A stretch of DNA of 64,000 nucleotides, from positions 62,001 to 126,000 of the forward strand of contig CAXATO010000005.1 of NCBI GenBank assembly GCA_963972255.1, in the 5' to 3' direction. The DNA is from UBA1479 sp002706405. Its GTDB lineage: Bacteria > Pseudomonadota > Alphaproteobacteria > Rhodospirillales > Casp-alpha2. Under the pieces are notes generated by a model. That model searched no databases and was not told where the DNA came from. It saw nothing but the letters and a program-made list of their open reading frames with translations. Shown one piece after another: positions 44,341-51,918 of the stretch. The position numbers were made by a program, and so were the translations under genes. Positions within the stretch are counted from its first letter, which is position 1. Every line of letters starts with the position of its first letter.

Positions 44341-46011
44341 ATGCAGCGGGGCCGGGGAAACGAATCAGTGACGCCAACCGCATCCCAGGCCGGTGGAACA
44401 GGCGACCGGGAGTACGAATGCAAGCTGGGCGGCACGGCTGCCCAACTGCGTGCCGTGCGGAAGGCGGCCCAAGGCCTGTCCAGCAACGGCCTTACCTGGA
44501 TCGCCGACGACCTGGAAAGCGTCTATTACGACACCCCGGACATGCGGCTTGGCCGGCGGGGGGCGACCTTGCGTGTGCGCCGTAAGAAGGGCCGCTTCAT
44601 CCAGAACGTGAAATCGGAAAACGACGGCACCGGCGCCCTGTTCGCGCGCGGTGAATGGGAACAGGAGGTCGACAGCCTGACCCCGCGCCTGGACCTGCTG
44701 CCGGATGCAGCGGTCGAGGTCCTGGGCCTAGTGCTGCCCGGCGAATTGCAGGAGACCTTCCGCACTCGCTTCACCCGCGAACAGGCGGTGATTACCCGCC
44801 GGGGCGCCATGGGCCCGGAAAGCCGCATCGAGATCGCCATCGACAACGGCGAGGTCGTCGCCGTCAACCGCAACGCCGCGGGCGTCCCGGTAAAGGGACC
44901 GCGGGCCAAGCTCCGCGACAAGATCCAGGAATGCGAGTTGGAGCTGATACAAGGCGATCCCCGCGACCTGTTCGAGGTGGCGCTGGAACTGCAGCAGGCG
45001 GCGGGCCTGACCATCGTCCAGGAAACCAAGGCGGCGCGCGGCTACCGGCTGCTGACGCCGCCCAAGGTCGCGCCCGTGCGCGCCGGACGCACGACCCTGC
45101 GGCCCGATCAATCGGTCAATGCGGCGATTGCCGCGATCCTGCGCGCGGGTACCCGCCACATGCTGGCCAACGAGGGGCCGGCCATCGACGGCAGCGACCC
45201 CGAAGGCGTGCATCAGTTCCGCGTCGCCGTCCGGCGCATGCGCTCCATGCTGTCGGTGTTTTCCAAGCTGCTTGATCCGGCCCGGGTGGACTGGCTGAAG
45301 GCGGAATTGAAATGGATCGCCGATCAGTTTGGTCCGGCCCGCGACTGGGACGTGTTCGTCGCCGAAATTCTCGGACCACCCCAGGCCGCGGGAGTCGAGC
45401 CGGCGGCCATGATCGAATTGGCCGCCGCTGCCGATGATCGCCGCCGGGACGCCTATGCCTTGGTTCACGATGCCTTGAAGTCTCCCCGATATGCGGGCCT
45501 GGTGCTGCGCTTGTCGGCCTTCACGGAAACCCAGGGCTGGGCCCCGCAGCCCTGTCCACCGGATCACCCGCTGGCCCAGCCGATCACCGATTGGGCGGCC
45601 TCGATCCTCAACCGCGCGCACAAGAAGACGCTGCGCGCCGGCGACGGCCTGGCGAAACTGGACGTACCGGCACGGCATCTGTTGCGCATCCGGCTTAAGA
45701 AGTTGCGCTACAACACGGATTTCCTGCAGACGCTGTATGACTCGCCGGTCAAAAAGAAATATCTGCGCGCGCTGGCACGCTTGCAGGACGATTTCGGTCA
45801 TCTCAACGACGTCGCCGTGGCGGAAAGCCTGCTGGCCGACCTGGCCGCCGATCATTCGGACGGACGGGGAGGCAAGGCGGCGGCGATCGATAAGGCCTCG
45901 GCCGCCATCATGGGTTGGCACGCGCGGGGGCTCTACGACAGCGAGCCGCGCCTGCTGGCCGATTGGGACAAATTCACCAGCGCCGCGCCATTCTGGCGCA
46001 AGGGCAAATAG
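44341..46011 (+). CDS. CYTH-CHAD domain protein (inorganic triphosphatase/polyphosphate-associated)
   Basis: The 556-residue protein has an N-terminal CYTH domain with the ExExK-type motif EYECK at residues 24-28. This is the triphosphate tunnel fold, which in bacteria often hydrolyses inorganic triphosphate. A CHAD domain follows from about residue 275, with the conserved basic-helix motifs GVHQFRVAVRRMRSML and RIRLKKLRYNTDFL. CHAD domains bind polyphosphate and can associate with storage granules. A TTG at 44326 with GAGGGG upstream is an alternative start. A ParA-like gene follows 31 bases later. Confidence 0.88.
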   Translation: MQRGRGNESVTPTASQAGGTGDREYECKLGGTAAQLRAVRKAAQGLSSNGLTWIADDLESVYYDTPDMRLGRRGATLRVRRKKGRFIQNVKSENDGTGALFARGEWEQEVDSLTPRLDLLPDAAVEVLGLVLPGELQETFRTRFTREQAVITRRGAMGPESRIEIAIDNGEVVAVNRNAAGVPVKGPRAKLRDKIQECELELIQGDPRDLFEVALELQQAAGLTIVQETKAARGYRLLTPPKVAPVRAGRTTLRPDQSVNAAIAAILRAGTRHMLANEGPAIDGSDPEGVHQFRVAVRRMRSMLSVFSKLLDPARVDWLKAELKWIADQFGPARDWDVFVAEILGPPQAAGVEPAAMIELAAAADDRRRDAYALVHDALKSPRYAGLVLRLSAFTETQGWAPQPCPPDHPLAQPITDWAASILNRAHKKTLRAGDGLAKLDVPARHLLRIRLKKLRYNTDFLQTLYDSPVKKKYLRALARLQDDFGHLNDVAVAESLLADLAADHSDGRGGKAAAIDKASAAIMGWHARGLYDSEPRLLADWDKFTSAAPFWRKGK

Positions 46012-46042
46012 CGACCGGTAAGTTGGCAAAGGGGCGACGGAT

Positions 46043-46669
46043 ATGGCGCGCGCGATTCTGATCGCAAATTCCAAGGGCGGTTGTGGCAAGACGACCATCG
46101 CGACGAATCTGGCCGCGGCCTTCGCCCAGGGCGGCCTGAACACGGCGCTGGCCGATGTCGACCGTCAGAAAAGCAGCCTGTCCTGGCTTAAGCGTCGCCC
46201 TGCGGACCTGCCGGATATCACCGGATTGGATTGGACCAAGACCTTGAAGGCGCCGCCGAAGAAGGTTCAGCGTCTGGTCATCGACGCGCCGGCGGCGTTG
46301 GGTCTGGCGCGGTTTCGTGAGCTGCTGAAGATGGCCGAGGTCATCATCCTGCCGATCCTGCCCTCGGCCTTTGATCAGGCGGCGACGCGGCGCTTCCTGA
46401 AGAAGATCGACGACCTGAAACCGATCCGCAGCAACAAGAAGCCGGTTATACTGGTCGGCAACCGGGTGCGGGCGCACACCCGTTCGGCCCAGGAATTGGA
46501 CACGTTCATCGAAACCCTGGACCATCCGGTGGGAACAATCATCGCCGACCGAGCGTTGTATACCGACGGGGCCTATTCGGGCGTCAGCGTGTTCGACAAG
46601 GGGGATCAGCGGTCCCTGGATGCGCAGGCGGATTGGTCCCCATTGATCACCTTTGTCGAGACGAACTAA
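46043..46669 (+). CDS. Orphan ParA-family ATPase
   Basis: The 208-residue protein has the deviant Walker A of the ParA/MinD superfamily, KGGCGKTT (residues 11-18), with the signature Lys11. A Walker A' aspartate region (DVDRQKSS) and Walker B-like RLVIDAPA follow. No parB is next to it. Short solitary ParA proteins of this kind usually position a cargo other than the chromosome, such as chemoreceptor arrays, carboxysomes or granules. Its neighbours are the CYTH-CHAD gene upstream and a small DNA-binding protein seven bases downstream, which may be its adaptor or regulator. Confidence 0.86.
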   Translation: MARAILIANSKGGCGKTTIATNLAAAFAQGGLNTALADVDRQKSSLSWLKRRPADLPDITGLDWTKTLKAPPKKVQRLVIDAPAALGLARFRELLKMAEVIILPILPSAFDQAATRRFLKKIDDLKPIRSNKKPVILVGNRVRAHTRSAQELDTFIETLDHPVGTIIADRALYTDGAYSGVSVFDKGDQRSLDAQADWSPLITFVETN

Positions 46670-46675
46670 ATTGTC

Positions 46676-46948
46676 ATGACGCATGAGACGCAAACCATGA
46701 GCATGGACGGCGACGCATTCCGGCATTGGCGCAAGCGCCAAAAGATGTCGCAGAAGGACGCGGCAAAGGCGCTGGGCCTGAAGCCCCGCATCATCCAGTA
46801 TTATGAAAAGGGTGAGCGCGACGGAAAGACGGTGGAAATCCCGCTGTCCGTCCGGCTGGCCTGCTATGCCATCGAAAGCGGCGTCGGCGATTTCGACGGC
46901 AAGGACAGCGCCAAGCTGAAACCGCGCAGCAAGAAGGGCAAGGATTAG
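46676..46948 (+). CDS. Small XRE-type helix-turn-helix protein
   Basis: The 90-residue product carries an XRE/Cro HTH (about residues 12-45, including MSQKDAAKALGLKPRIIQYYEKGER). The C-terminus is lysine-rich and basic (KLKPRSKKGKD). Ligand and target are unknown. It starts seven bases after the ParA gene, so the two are cotranscribed. It could regulate the pair or act as the ParA partner, as small DNA-binding or disordered adaptors do in cargo-positioning systems. Confidence 0.75.
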   Translation: MTHETQTMSMDGDAFRHWRKRQKMSQKDAAKALGLKPRIIQYYEKGERDGKTVEIPLSVRLACYAIESGVGDFDGKDSAKLKPRSKKGKD

Positions 46949-46978
46949 CCTGGCTGCGCCGGGGCGCGACGATTCCGG

Positions 46979-48025
46979 CTAGTACGCCCGCTCGATACAA
47001 AAATCGACCAGTTCCAGCAGGGCCTGCTTCTGCGGATTGTCGGGGAAGATGCCGAGCGCGTCGCGCGCCACGGCACCGTAATGGCGCGCCCGATCGACCG
47101 TATCCGTGAGCGCATGATGCTTGTTCATCAACACGATGGCCTTGGCCAGATCGTCGTCGGTTTGGTCCAGGTCTTCGAGCGTGCGGCGCCAGAACGCGCG
47201 TTCGTCCTCGCCGCCCCGGTTGAACGCCAGGATCGCCGGCAGGGACACCTTGCCCTCGCGGAAGTCGTCGCCCACGGTCTTGCCCAGGTCGGCCTGCTTG
47301 GCCGAATAGTCGAGCACGTCGTCGATCAGCTGAAAGGCGATGCCCAGGTTGGTGCCGTAGCTGAGCAGGGCGTCCTCTTCCGCCTTGGGCCGATCGGCGA
47401 CCACGGCGCCGATGCGGCAGGCGGCGGCGAACAGTTCCGCCGTCTTGGCGGTGATGACTTCCAGATAGTTGGCTTCGCCCGTTGCCGTGTCGCCCGTGGT
47501 CATCAATTGCATGACCTCGCCCTCGGCGATCACGGCGGAGGCATCGGAGAGAATTTTCAGCACCCTGATCGCGCCGTCGGCGACCATCACCTGGAAGGCG
47601 CGGGAAAACAGGAAATCGCCGACCAGCACGCTGGCCTGGTTGCCCCAGACCGCGTTGGCCGACGCCTGGCCCCGGCGCAGTTCGCTTTCGTCGACCACGT
47701 CGTCGTGTAGCAGGGTCGCCGTATGAATGAACTCGACACAGGCCGCCAACGGGATATGGCGATTGCCTTCGTAGCCGCACATGCGCGCCGAGGCGAGCGT
47801 CAGAATGGGCCGCAGTCGCTTCCCGCCCGAGGCCACCAGATGCCCCGCCAGTTGCGGGATCAAGGCGACCGGGCTTTCCATGCGCTGGACGATGACCTCG
47901 TTCACGGCCTTCAGGTCGTCGGCGACCAGGGCTTGAAGCTTGTCCAGGTTGGGTTTCTTTTGGCGTTCGCCTTCAAGGTCGACCACAAGGGCCACGGCGG
48001 TTCCCCTTCGTATCCGTTTGTTCAT
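46979..48025 (-). CDS. ispB: Long-chain polyprenyl diphosphate synthase (octaprenyl/decaprenyl type)
   Basis: Prenyltransferase that makes the side chain of ubiquinone. The 348-residue product has the first aspartate-rich region in LLHDDVVDES and the second in QLIDDVLDYS. The GGKRLRP segment is typical of trans-isoprenyl synthases. Chain length cannot be read reliably, but alphaproteobacteria normally make Q-10 and so a decaprenyl product is likely. ATG 48025 is preferred over the open frame reaching 48157. It is divergent from the DUF2007 gene. Confidence 0.9.
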   Translation of the reverse strand: MNKRIRRGTAVALVVDLEGERQKKPNLDKLQALVADDLKAVNEVIVQRMESPVALIPQLAGHLVASGGKRLRPILTLASARMCGYEGNRHIPLAACVEFIHTATLLHDDVVDESELRRGQASANAVWGNQASVLVGDFLFSRAFQVMVADGAIRVLKILSDASAVIAEGEVMQLMTTGDTATGEANYLEVITAKTAELFAAACRIGAVVADRPKAEEDALLSYGTNLGIAFQLIDDVLDYSAKQADLGKTVGDDFREGKVSLPAILAFNRGGEDERAFWRRTLEDLDQTDDDLAKAIVLMNKHHALTDTVDRARHYGAVARDALGIFPDNPQKQALLELVDFCIERAY

Positions 48026-48134
48026 CGCCAAGCGTTCGTCGCTTGACGCCTGTCCCAGGAGCCGTGAGCATAGGGACCGCTGTGCCCCACGGTCAACCGC
48101 GACGGACGAGCCCGGGGGCCGCGAAGAGGCGCGC

Positions 48135-48368
48135 ATGGTTGAGCTGTTCCGCACCAACGACCCCGTGCTGCTGTCCTGGATGCAGGCGCGGCTGGCGGCG
48201 CTTGACGTGCCGGCTCAGGTGTTCGACATCCATGCCAGTTTCATGGACGGCAACGTCCTGGCGATCCAACGCCGCATCATGGTCGACGAGGACGACCTTG
48301 CCCGTGCCCAGCGGGTAATCGTCGAGGCCGAGGAAATCGCGCGTGGTGAGCGCGATCCGCTGGACTGA
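48135..48368 (+). CDS. DUF2007 family protein
   Basis: The 77-residue protein is a short ferredoxin-like-fold member of the DUF2007 family (putative signal transducer). It opens MVELFRTNDPVLLSWMQARLAA and ends in an acidic helix. No catalytic residue is evident. The upstream extension of its frame to 47940 is antisense to the polyprenyl synthase gene and is not expected to be coding. It lies six bases before the methyltransferase gene, a frequent alphaproteobacterial pairing. Confidence 0.8.
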   Translation: MVELFRTNDPVLLSWMQARLAALDVPAQVFDIHASFMDGNVLAIQRRIMVDEDDLARAQRVIVEAEEIARGERDPLD

Positions 48369-48374
48369 GCTCCC

Positions 48375-49133
48375 ATGACCATCGTCCCCGAATGCGACGA
48401 AACCCGCCTGCTGGACGGCCGGGTCATCTGTTATCAGCCAAGACGCGGGTATCGCTCCGCCATCGACCCGATCCTGATGCAGGCCGCGGTTCCCGCCCGC
48501 GCCGGCGCGCGGGTACTGGAGCTGGGCTGCGGTGCCGGGGCGGCGGCGCTGTGCCTGGCCCATCGCGTGGCGGGCCTGTCCGTCATGGGCCTGGATATTC
48601 AGGAACCGCTTGTTGCCCTGGCCCGCAAAAGCGCCGCCGCCAACGGCATGGCGGCGGATGTCCGGTTCATGGCCGGGGACCTGCTCGCCCCGCCGGAGGA
48701 GATCGCGCGGGGGGGCTTTGATCACGTCATGGCCAACCCGCCCTTTCAGAAAGCCGGGACCTCGCGGCCCTCGCCCGATCCGATCAAGGCCCTGGCGACG
48801 GTGGAGGGGCGGGCGGAACTGACCGATTGGGTGCAGGCGGCGGTGCGTTCGGTGCGGGACGGCGGCACGGTCACCTTTATCCACCACGGCGGGCGCGGGG
48901 ACGAACTGATCGCCCTCATGTCGGCATGCTGCGGGGCGGTCGTGGCCCAGCCCATCAAGGCGAAGGCGGCGGATGCCCGACCGGGGCGGTTGATCGTTCA
49001 GGGGACCCGGCAGCGGGACAGGCGAATCGACACGTGCGACCCGCTGATCCTGCACGAACCGGCGGGGAATTTTACGGCCGGCACGGACCGTATCCTACGG
49101 GGGTATGCCGATATCGCCCTAATCGGCCCCTGA
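48375..49133 (+). CDS. TrmN6-like N6-adenine methyltransferase (tRNA1(Val) A37 type)
   Basis: The 252-residue Rossmann methyltransferase has the SAM-binding VLELGCGAGAAALCL and the target-adenine motif NPPF at residues 121-124. An N-terminal GYRSAIDPILMQAA segment is typical of the YfiC/TrmN6 family, which methylates A37 of tRNA1(Val). Other N6-adenine or N5-glutamine methyltransferases share NPPF, so the exact substrate is inferred. The stop overlaps by one base with a possible ATG (49133) of the next frame. Confidence 0.87.
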   Translation: MTIVPECDETRLLDGRVICYQPRRGYRSAIDPILMQAAVPARAGARVLELGCGAGAAALCLAHRVAGLSVMGLDIQEPLVALARKSAAANGMAADVRFMAGDLLAPPEEIARGGFDHVMANPPFQKAGTSRPSPDPIKALATVEGRAELTDWVQAAVRSVRDGGTVTFIHHGGRGDELIALMSACCGAVVAQPIKAKAADARPGRLIVQGTRQRDRRIDTCDPLILHEPAGNFTAGTDRILRGYADIALIGP

Positions 49134-49285
49134 TGGTCAAAAAGTGGCCCAATCTGTGCGCCTCATCACTTGTCAGGCCGGTCTTCACCTGGGATATTCC
49201 CTTACAAAATGCTTACGTAATATACGGCGCGCAACGACGCCAAATATCAAAAAATCAGGGACGGTCTTCGGGGGCCGGTGAAATA

Positions 49286-49717
49286 GTGGGTAACGCAGCG
49301 GTTATCGCCATTATCGGCGTATTCATCGCATTGGGTGTTCTTGGGGTGCTGTTCTACGTCAGCACCCTCGCCAGGAATGTCTATCAGATCAAAATTCAAA
49401 TGAAGGACGATCTGGCTTACGAGTTGGATCGCCTCAAGGACCACGTCGAAAAGGAAATGGTCCAGCGCCAGAAATGGATCACCCGCGACGTCGCCAGCGT
49501 GTCCGACGGCAAGTTCGATCTGGTCGATGGCGAAATGGCGGCTCTTAGGTCGCAGGTCAGCGCCGACCTGAACGTGCTTGATGAAAAGCTCCGCAAGCTG
49601 GCGGCGTTGCAGCAGGCCATGGCGGCGAAATCGGCGCGGCAGCCCGCGGAGACCGAAGAACCGGACTTGGCCTCCGCCTTCGAGGTGGACAGTTCGGGGC
49701 GCAAGGCCGCACAATAG
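49286..49717 (+). CDS. Membrane-anchored coiled-coil hypothetical protein
   Basis: The 143-residue product has one hydrophobic span near the N-terminus (about residues 5-25, AVIAIIGVFIALGVLGVLFYV). A charged helical region predicted to form a coiled coil follows (about 35-110), then an acidic tail. No family was recognised. GTG 49286 is chosen because it starts just before the membrane span; the same frame also has ATG 49133, but the residues between look non-coding. It is followed three bases later by the S49 peptidase gene, so joint function is likely. Confidence 0.6.
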   Translation: MGNAAVIAIIGVFIALGVLGVLFYVSTLARNVYQIKIQMKDDLAYELDRLKDHVEKEMVQRQKWITRDVASVSDGKFDLVDGEMAALRSQVSADLNVLDEKLRKLAALQQAMAAKSARQPAETEEPDLASAFEVDSSGRKAAQ

Positions 49718-49720
49718 GGC

Positions 49721-50596
49721 ATGTCTGACACTCAGCCGGAATCCCGCGGTCTCGGCGGCCTTCCCTTCATCGGCGCACTGCTTGATCCGCCGCCCACCGT
49801 GGCGGTGATTCGGTTGTCCGGCGTCATCGGGGCCATGGGCGGATTGCGCCGCGGCCTCAGCCTTGCCAGCCAGGCCGGCGTGATCGAACGCGCGTTCAAG
49901 CTGCGTAATCTTCAGGCCGTGGCGCTGGCCATCAATTCGCCGGGCGGCTCGCCCGTGCAATCAGCCCTGATTGCCGGGCGTATCCGCCAATTGGCCGATG
50001 AAAAACAGGTTCCCGTTTTCGCCTTTGCCGAGGACGTGGCCGCGTCGGGCGGCTACTGGCTGGCCTGCGCCGGCGACGAGATCTATGCGGATGCGTCGTC
50101 CATCATCGGCTCCATCGGCGTGGTGTCAGGCGGATTCGGCCTGCAGGGGCTGATCGAAAAGCTGGGGGTGGAGCGCCGCCTGCATACCTCGGGCGACAAG
50201 AAAGCCATGCTCGACCCGTTCCAGCCGGAAAAACCCGCGGAAGTGAAGCACCTGAAGGACCTTCAGGGCGATATCCATATGGCGTTCAAGGACATGGTCC
50301 GCGAGCGTCGGGGCGATCGCCTGAAGGGGGCGGACAAGGATCTGTTCTCCGGCGCCTTCTGGACGGGGACTAAGGCCGTGGACCTGGGCCTGATCGACGG
50401 CCTGGGCGACATCCGGAGCGTCCTGCGCGCGCGCTACGGCGACAAGGTGAAGCTGCGGCTGATCGCCGAACGCAAAGGCCTGCTCGGCCGTCTGCGCTTC
50501 GGCGGCGCGTTCCATGGGGGCGCCGGCCCCGATTGGGCGGGCCAGGCCGTGGCCGCCGTCGAAGAACGCCTGATCTGGAACCGTTTCGGGCTGTGA
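49721..50596 (+). CDS. S49-family serine peptidase (SppA/SohB-like), no membrane anchor
   Basis: The 291-residue protein keeps the catalytic serine Ser109 in DVAASGGYWLA and the general-base lysine Lys161 in TSGDKKAMLDPF, the S49 Ser-Lys dyad. The crotonase-like core includes ALAINSPGGSPVQSA. SppA and SohB usually have an N-terminal membrane helix; this one has none, so it may act in the cytoplasm or depend on a membrane partner, perhaps the anchored coiled-coil protein encoded just upstream. A zinc-ribbon membrane protein gene follows. Confidence 0.88.
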   Translation: MSDTQPESRGLGGLPFIGALLDPPPTVAVIRLSGVIGAMGGLRRGLSLASQAGVIERAFKLRNLQAVALAINSPGGSPVQSALIAGRIRQLADEKQVPVFAFAEDVAASGGYWLACAGDEIYADASSIIGSIGVVSGGFGLQGLIEKLGVERRLHTSGDKKAMLDPFQPEKPAEVKHLKDLQGDIHMAFKDMVRERRGDRLKGADKDLFSGAFWTGTKAVDLGLIDGLGDIRSVLRARYGDKVKLRLIAERKGLLGRLRFGGAFHGGAGPDWAGQAVAAVEERLIWNRFGL

Positions 50597-50648
50597 TGAG
50601 GCCACGGGATTCCTTGACCCTCTGCCGGTCCACCCCCTAAAAGGCCCC

Positions 50649-50912
50649 ATGTTCGGATTTTCCATCCAGAAACTGTTGTTCACGGGCCTGGCCATCGCGG
50701 CCGTATGGTACGGGTTCAAGTGGCTGACGCGCATGCAGGCGCGCCAGCGCGAGGTTGCCCGTGACAATGCCAAGCGGATGAAGGAATCCGGGACTTCCAA
50801 GAGCAAGACACCCGAGGTCGAGGATATGGTGGAATGCCCGACCTGCGGGGCCTATGTCGCCGCCCAGGGCATGCGCCATTGCGGTAAATCCGACTGTCCC
50901 TATCCGGAGTGA
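50649..50912 (+). CDS. Membrane-anchored zinc-ribbon hypothetical protein
   Basis: The 87-residue product has one N-terminal membrane span (about residues 7-23) and a basic juxtamembrane helix. A C-terminal treble-clef-like site follows, with Cys63, Cys66, Cys78 and Cys83 (CPTC...C....C) and an adjacent His77. It resembles the PP0621 family of small proteins with a similar cysteine set. Function is unknown; the zinc site may bind nucleic acid or protein at the membrane. It follows the S49 gene by 52 bases. Confidence 0.7.
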   Translation: MFGFSIQKLLFTGLAIAAVWYGFKWLTRMQARQREVARDNAKRMKESGTSKSKTPEVEDMVECPTCGAYVAAQGMRHCGKSDCPYPE

Positions 50913-51016
50913 GGAAGGGGCGGTTCCTTCCTTGACCGTCCGGACCCCGCCCCCTATTTTCTGGCACCGCAACATAACGCGATTTCTTAACCGCAAATCC
51001 TTTGGAACCCGCCACC

Positions 51017-51916
51017 ATGGCGAACACCTCCGGCGACAAGCCGAGCTTTCAGGCGCTCATCCTCACGCTTCAGCAGTTCTGGGCCGACCAGGGCTGCGTG
51101 ATTCTGCAGCCCTATGATATCGAAGTCGGGGCGGGCACCTTTCATCCGGCGACCACCCTGCGTTCGCTCGGCAAGCCGGACGACGTGTGGAAATGCGCCT
51201 ATGTGCAGCCGTCGCGCCGCCCGACGGACGGCCGTTACGGCGAAAACCCCAACCGCCTGCAGCATTACTACCAGTTTCAGGTGCTCATGAAGCCGAGCCC
51301 GGCCGACGTGCAGCAGACCTATCTGGAAAGCCTCTATGCCATCGGCATCGACAAGGACACCCACGACATCCGTTTCGTCGAGGACGACTGGGAAAGCCCG
51401 ACCCTGGGGGCCTGGGGCCTGGGCTGGGAAGTCTGGTGCGACGGCATGGAAGTGACGCAGTTCACCTATTTCCAGCAGGTCGGCGGCTTTGATTGCGACC
51501 CGGTGCCCGTGGAAATCACCTATGGGCTGGAGCGTCTGGCGATGTACGTGCAGGGGGTCGAAAACGTCTACGACCTGGACTGGGACGGCATCCCCAAGGA
51601 CCAGGGCGGCAAAACCTATGGCGACGTGTTCCTGCAGGCCGAGCGCGAATATTCCGCCCATAACTTCGAATATGCCGATACGGCCATGCTGCGCCGCCAT
51701 TTCGAAGACGCGGAAAAGGAATGCGCGCAGCTGCTGTCCAAGGACCTGGCGCTGCCCGCCTATGATTACTGTCTGAAGGCATCGCATCTGTTCAATTTGC
51801 TGGATGCGCGGGGCGTCATCAGCGTCACCGAACGCCAGGCCTTCATCCTGCGCGTGCGCGACCTGGCCAAAGGGTCGGCCACAGCCTGGATGAAATCCCA
51901 GGGAGTCGAGGTCTGA
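51017..51916 (+). CDS. glyQ: Glycine--tRNA ligase alpha subunit
   Basis: Catalytic class II aminoacyl-tRNA synthetase chain of the alpha2beta2 glycyl-tRNA synthetase. The 299-residue protein has the family N-terminus SFQALILTLQQFW and the motif-containing QPYDIEVGAGTFHPATTLRSLG, later RPTDGRYGENPNRLQHYYQFQV. ATG 51017 is the expected start; an in-frame TTG at 51002 adds five residues. glyS follows two bases later. The alpha/beta form is typical of most bacteria outside the single-chain group. Confidence 0.97.
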   Translation: MANTSGDKPSFQALILTLQQFWADQGCVILQPYDIEVGAGTFHPATTLRSLGKPDDVWKCAYVQPSRRPTDGRYGENPNRLQHYYQFQVLMKPSPADVQQTYLESLYAIGIDKDTHDIRFVEDDWESPTLGAWGLGWEVWCDGMEVTQFTYFQQVGGFDCDPVPVEITYGLERLAMYVQGVENVYDLDWDGIPKDQGGKTYGDVFLQAEREYSAHNFEYADTAMLRRHFEDAEKECAQLLSKDLALPAYDYCLKASHLFNLLDARGVISVTERQAFILRVRDLAKGSATAWMKSQGVEV

Positions 51917-51918
51917 CT

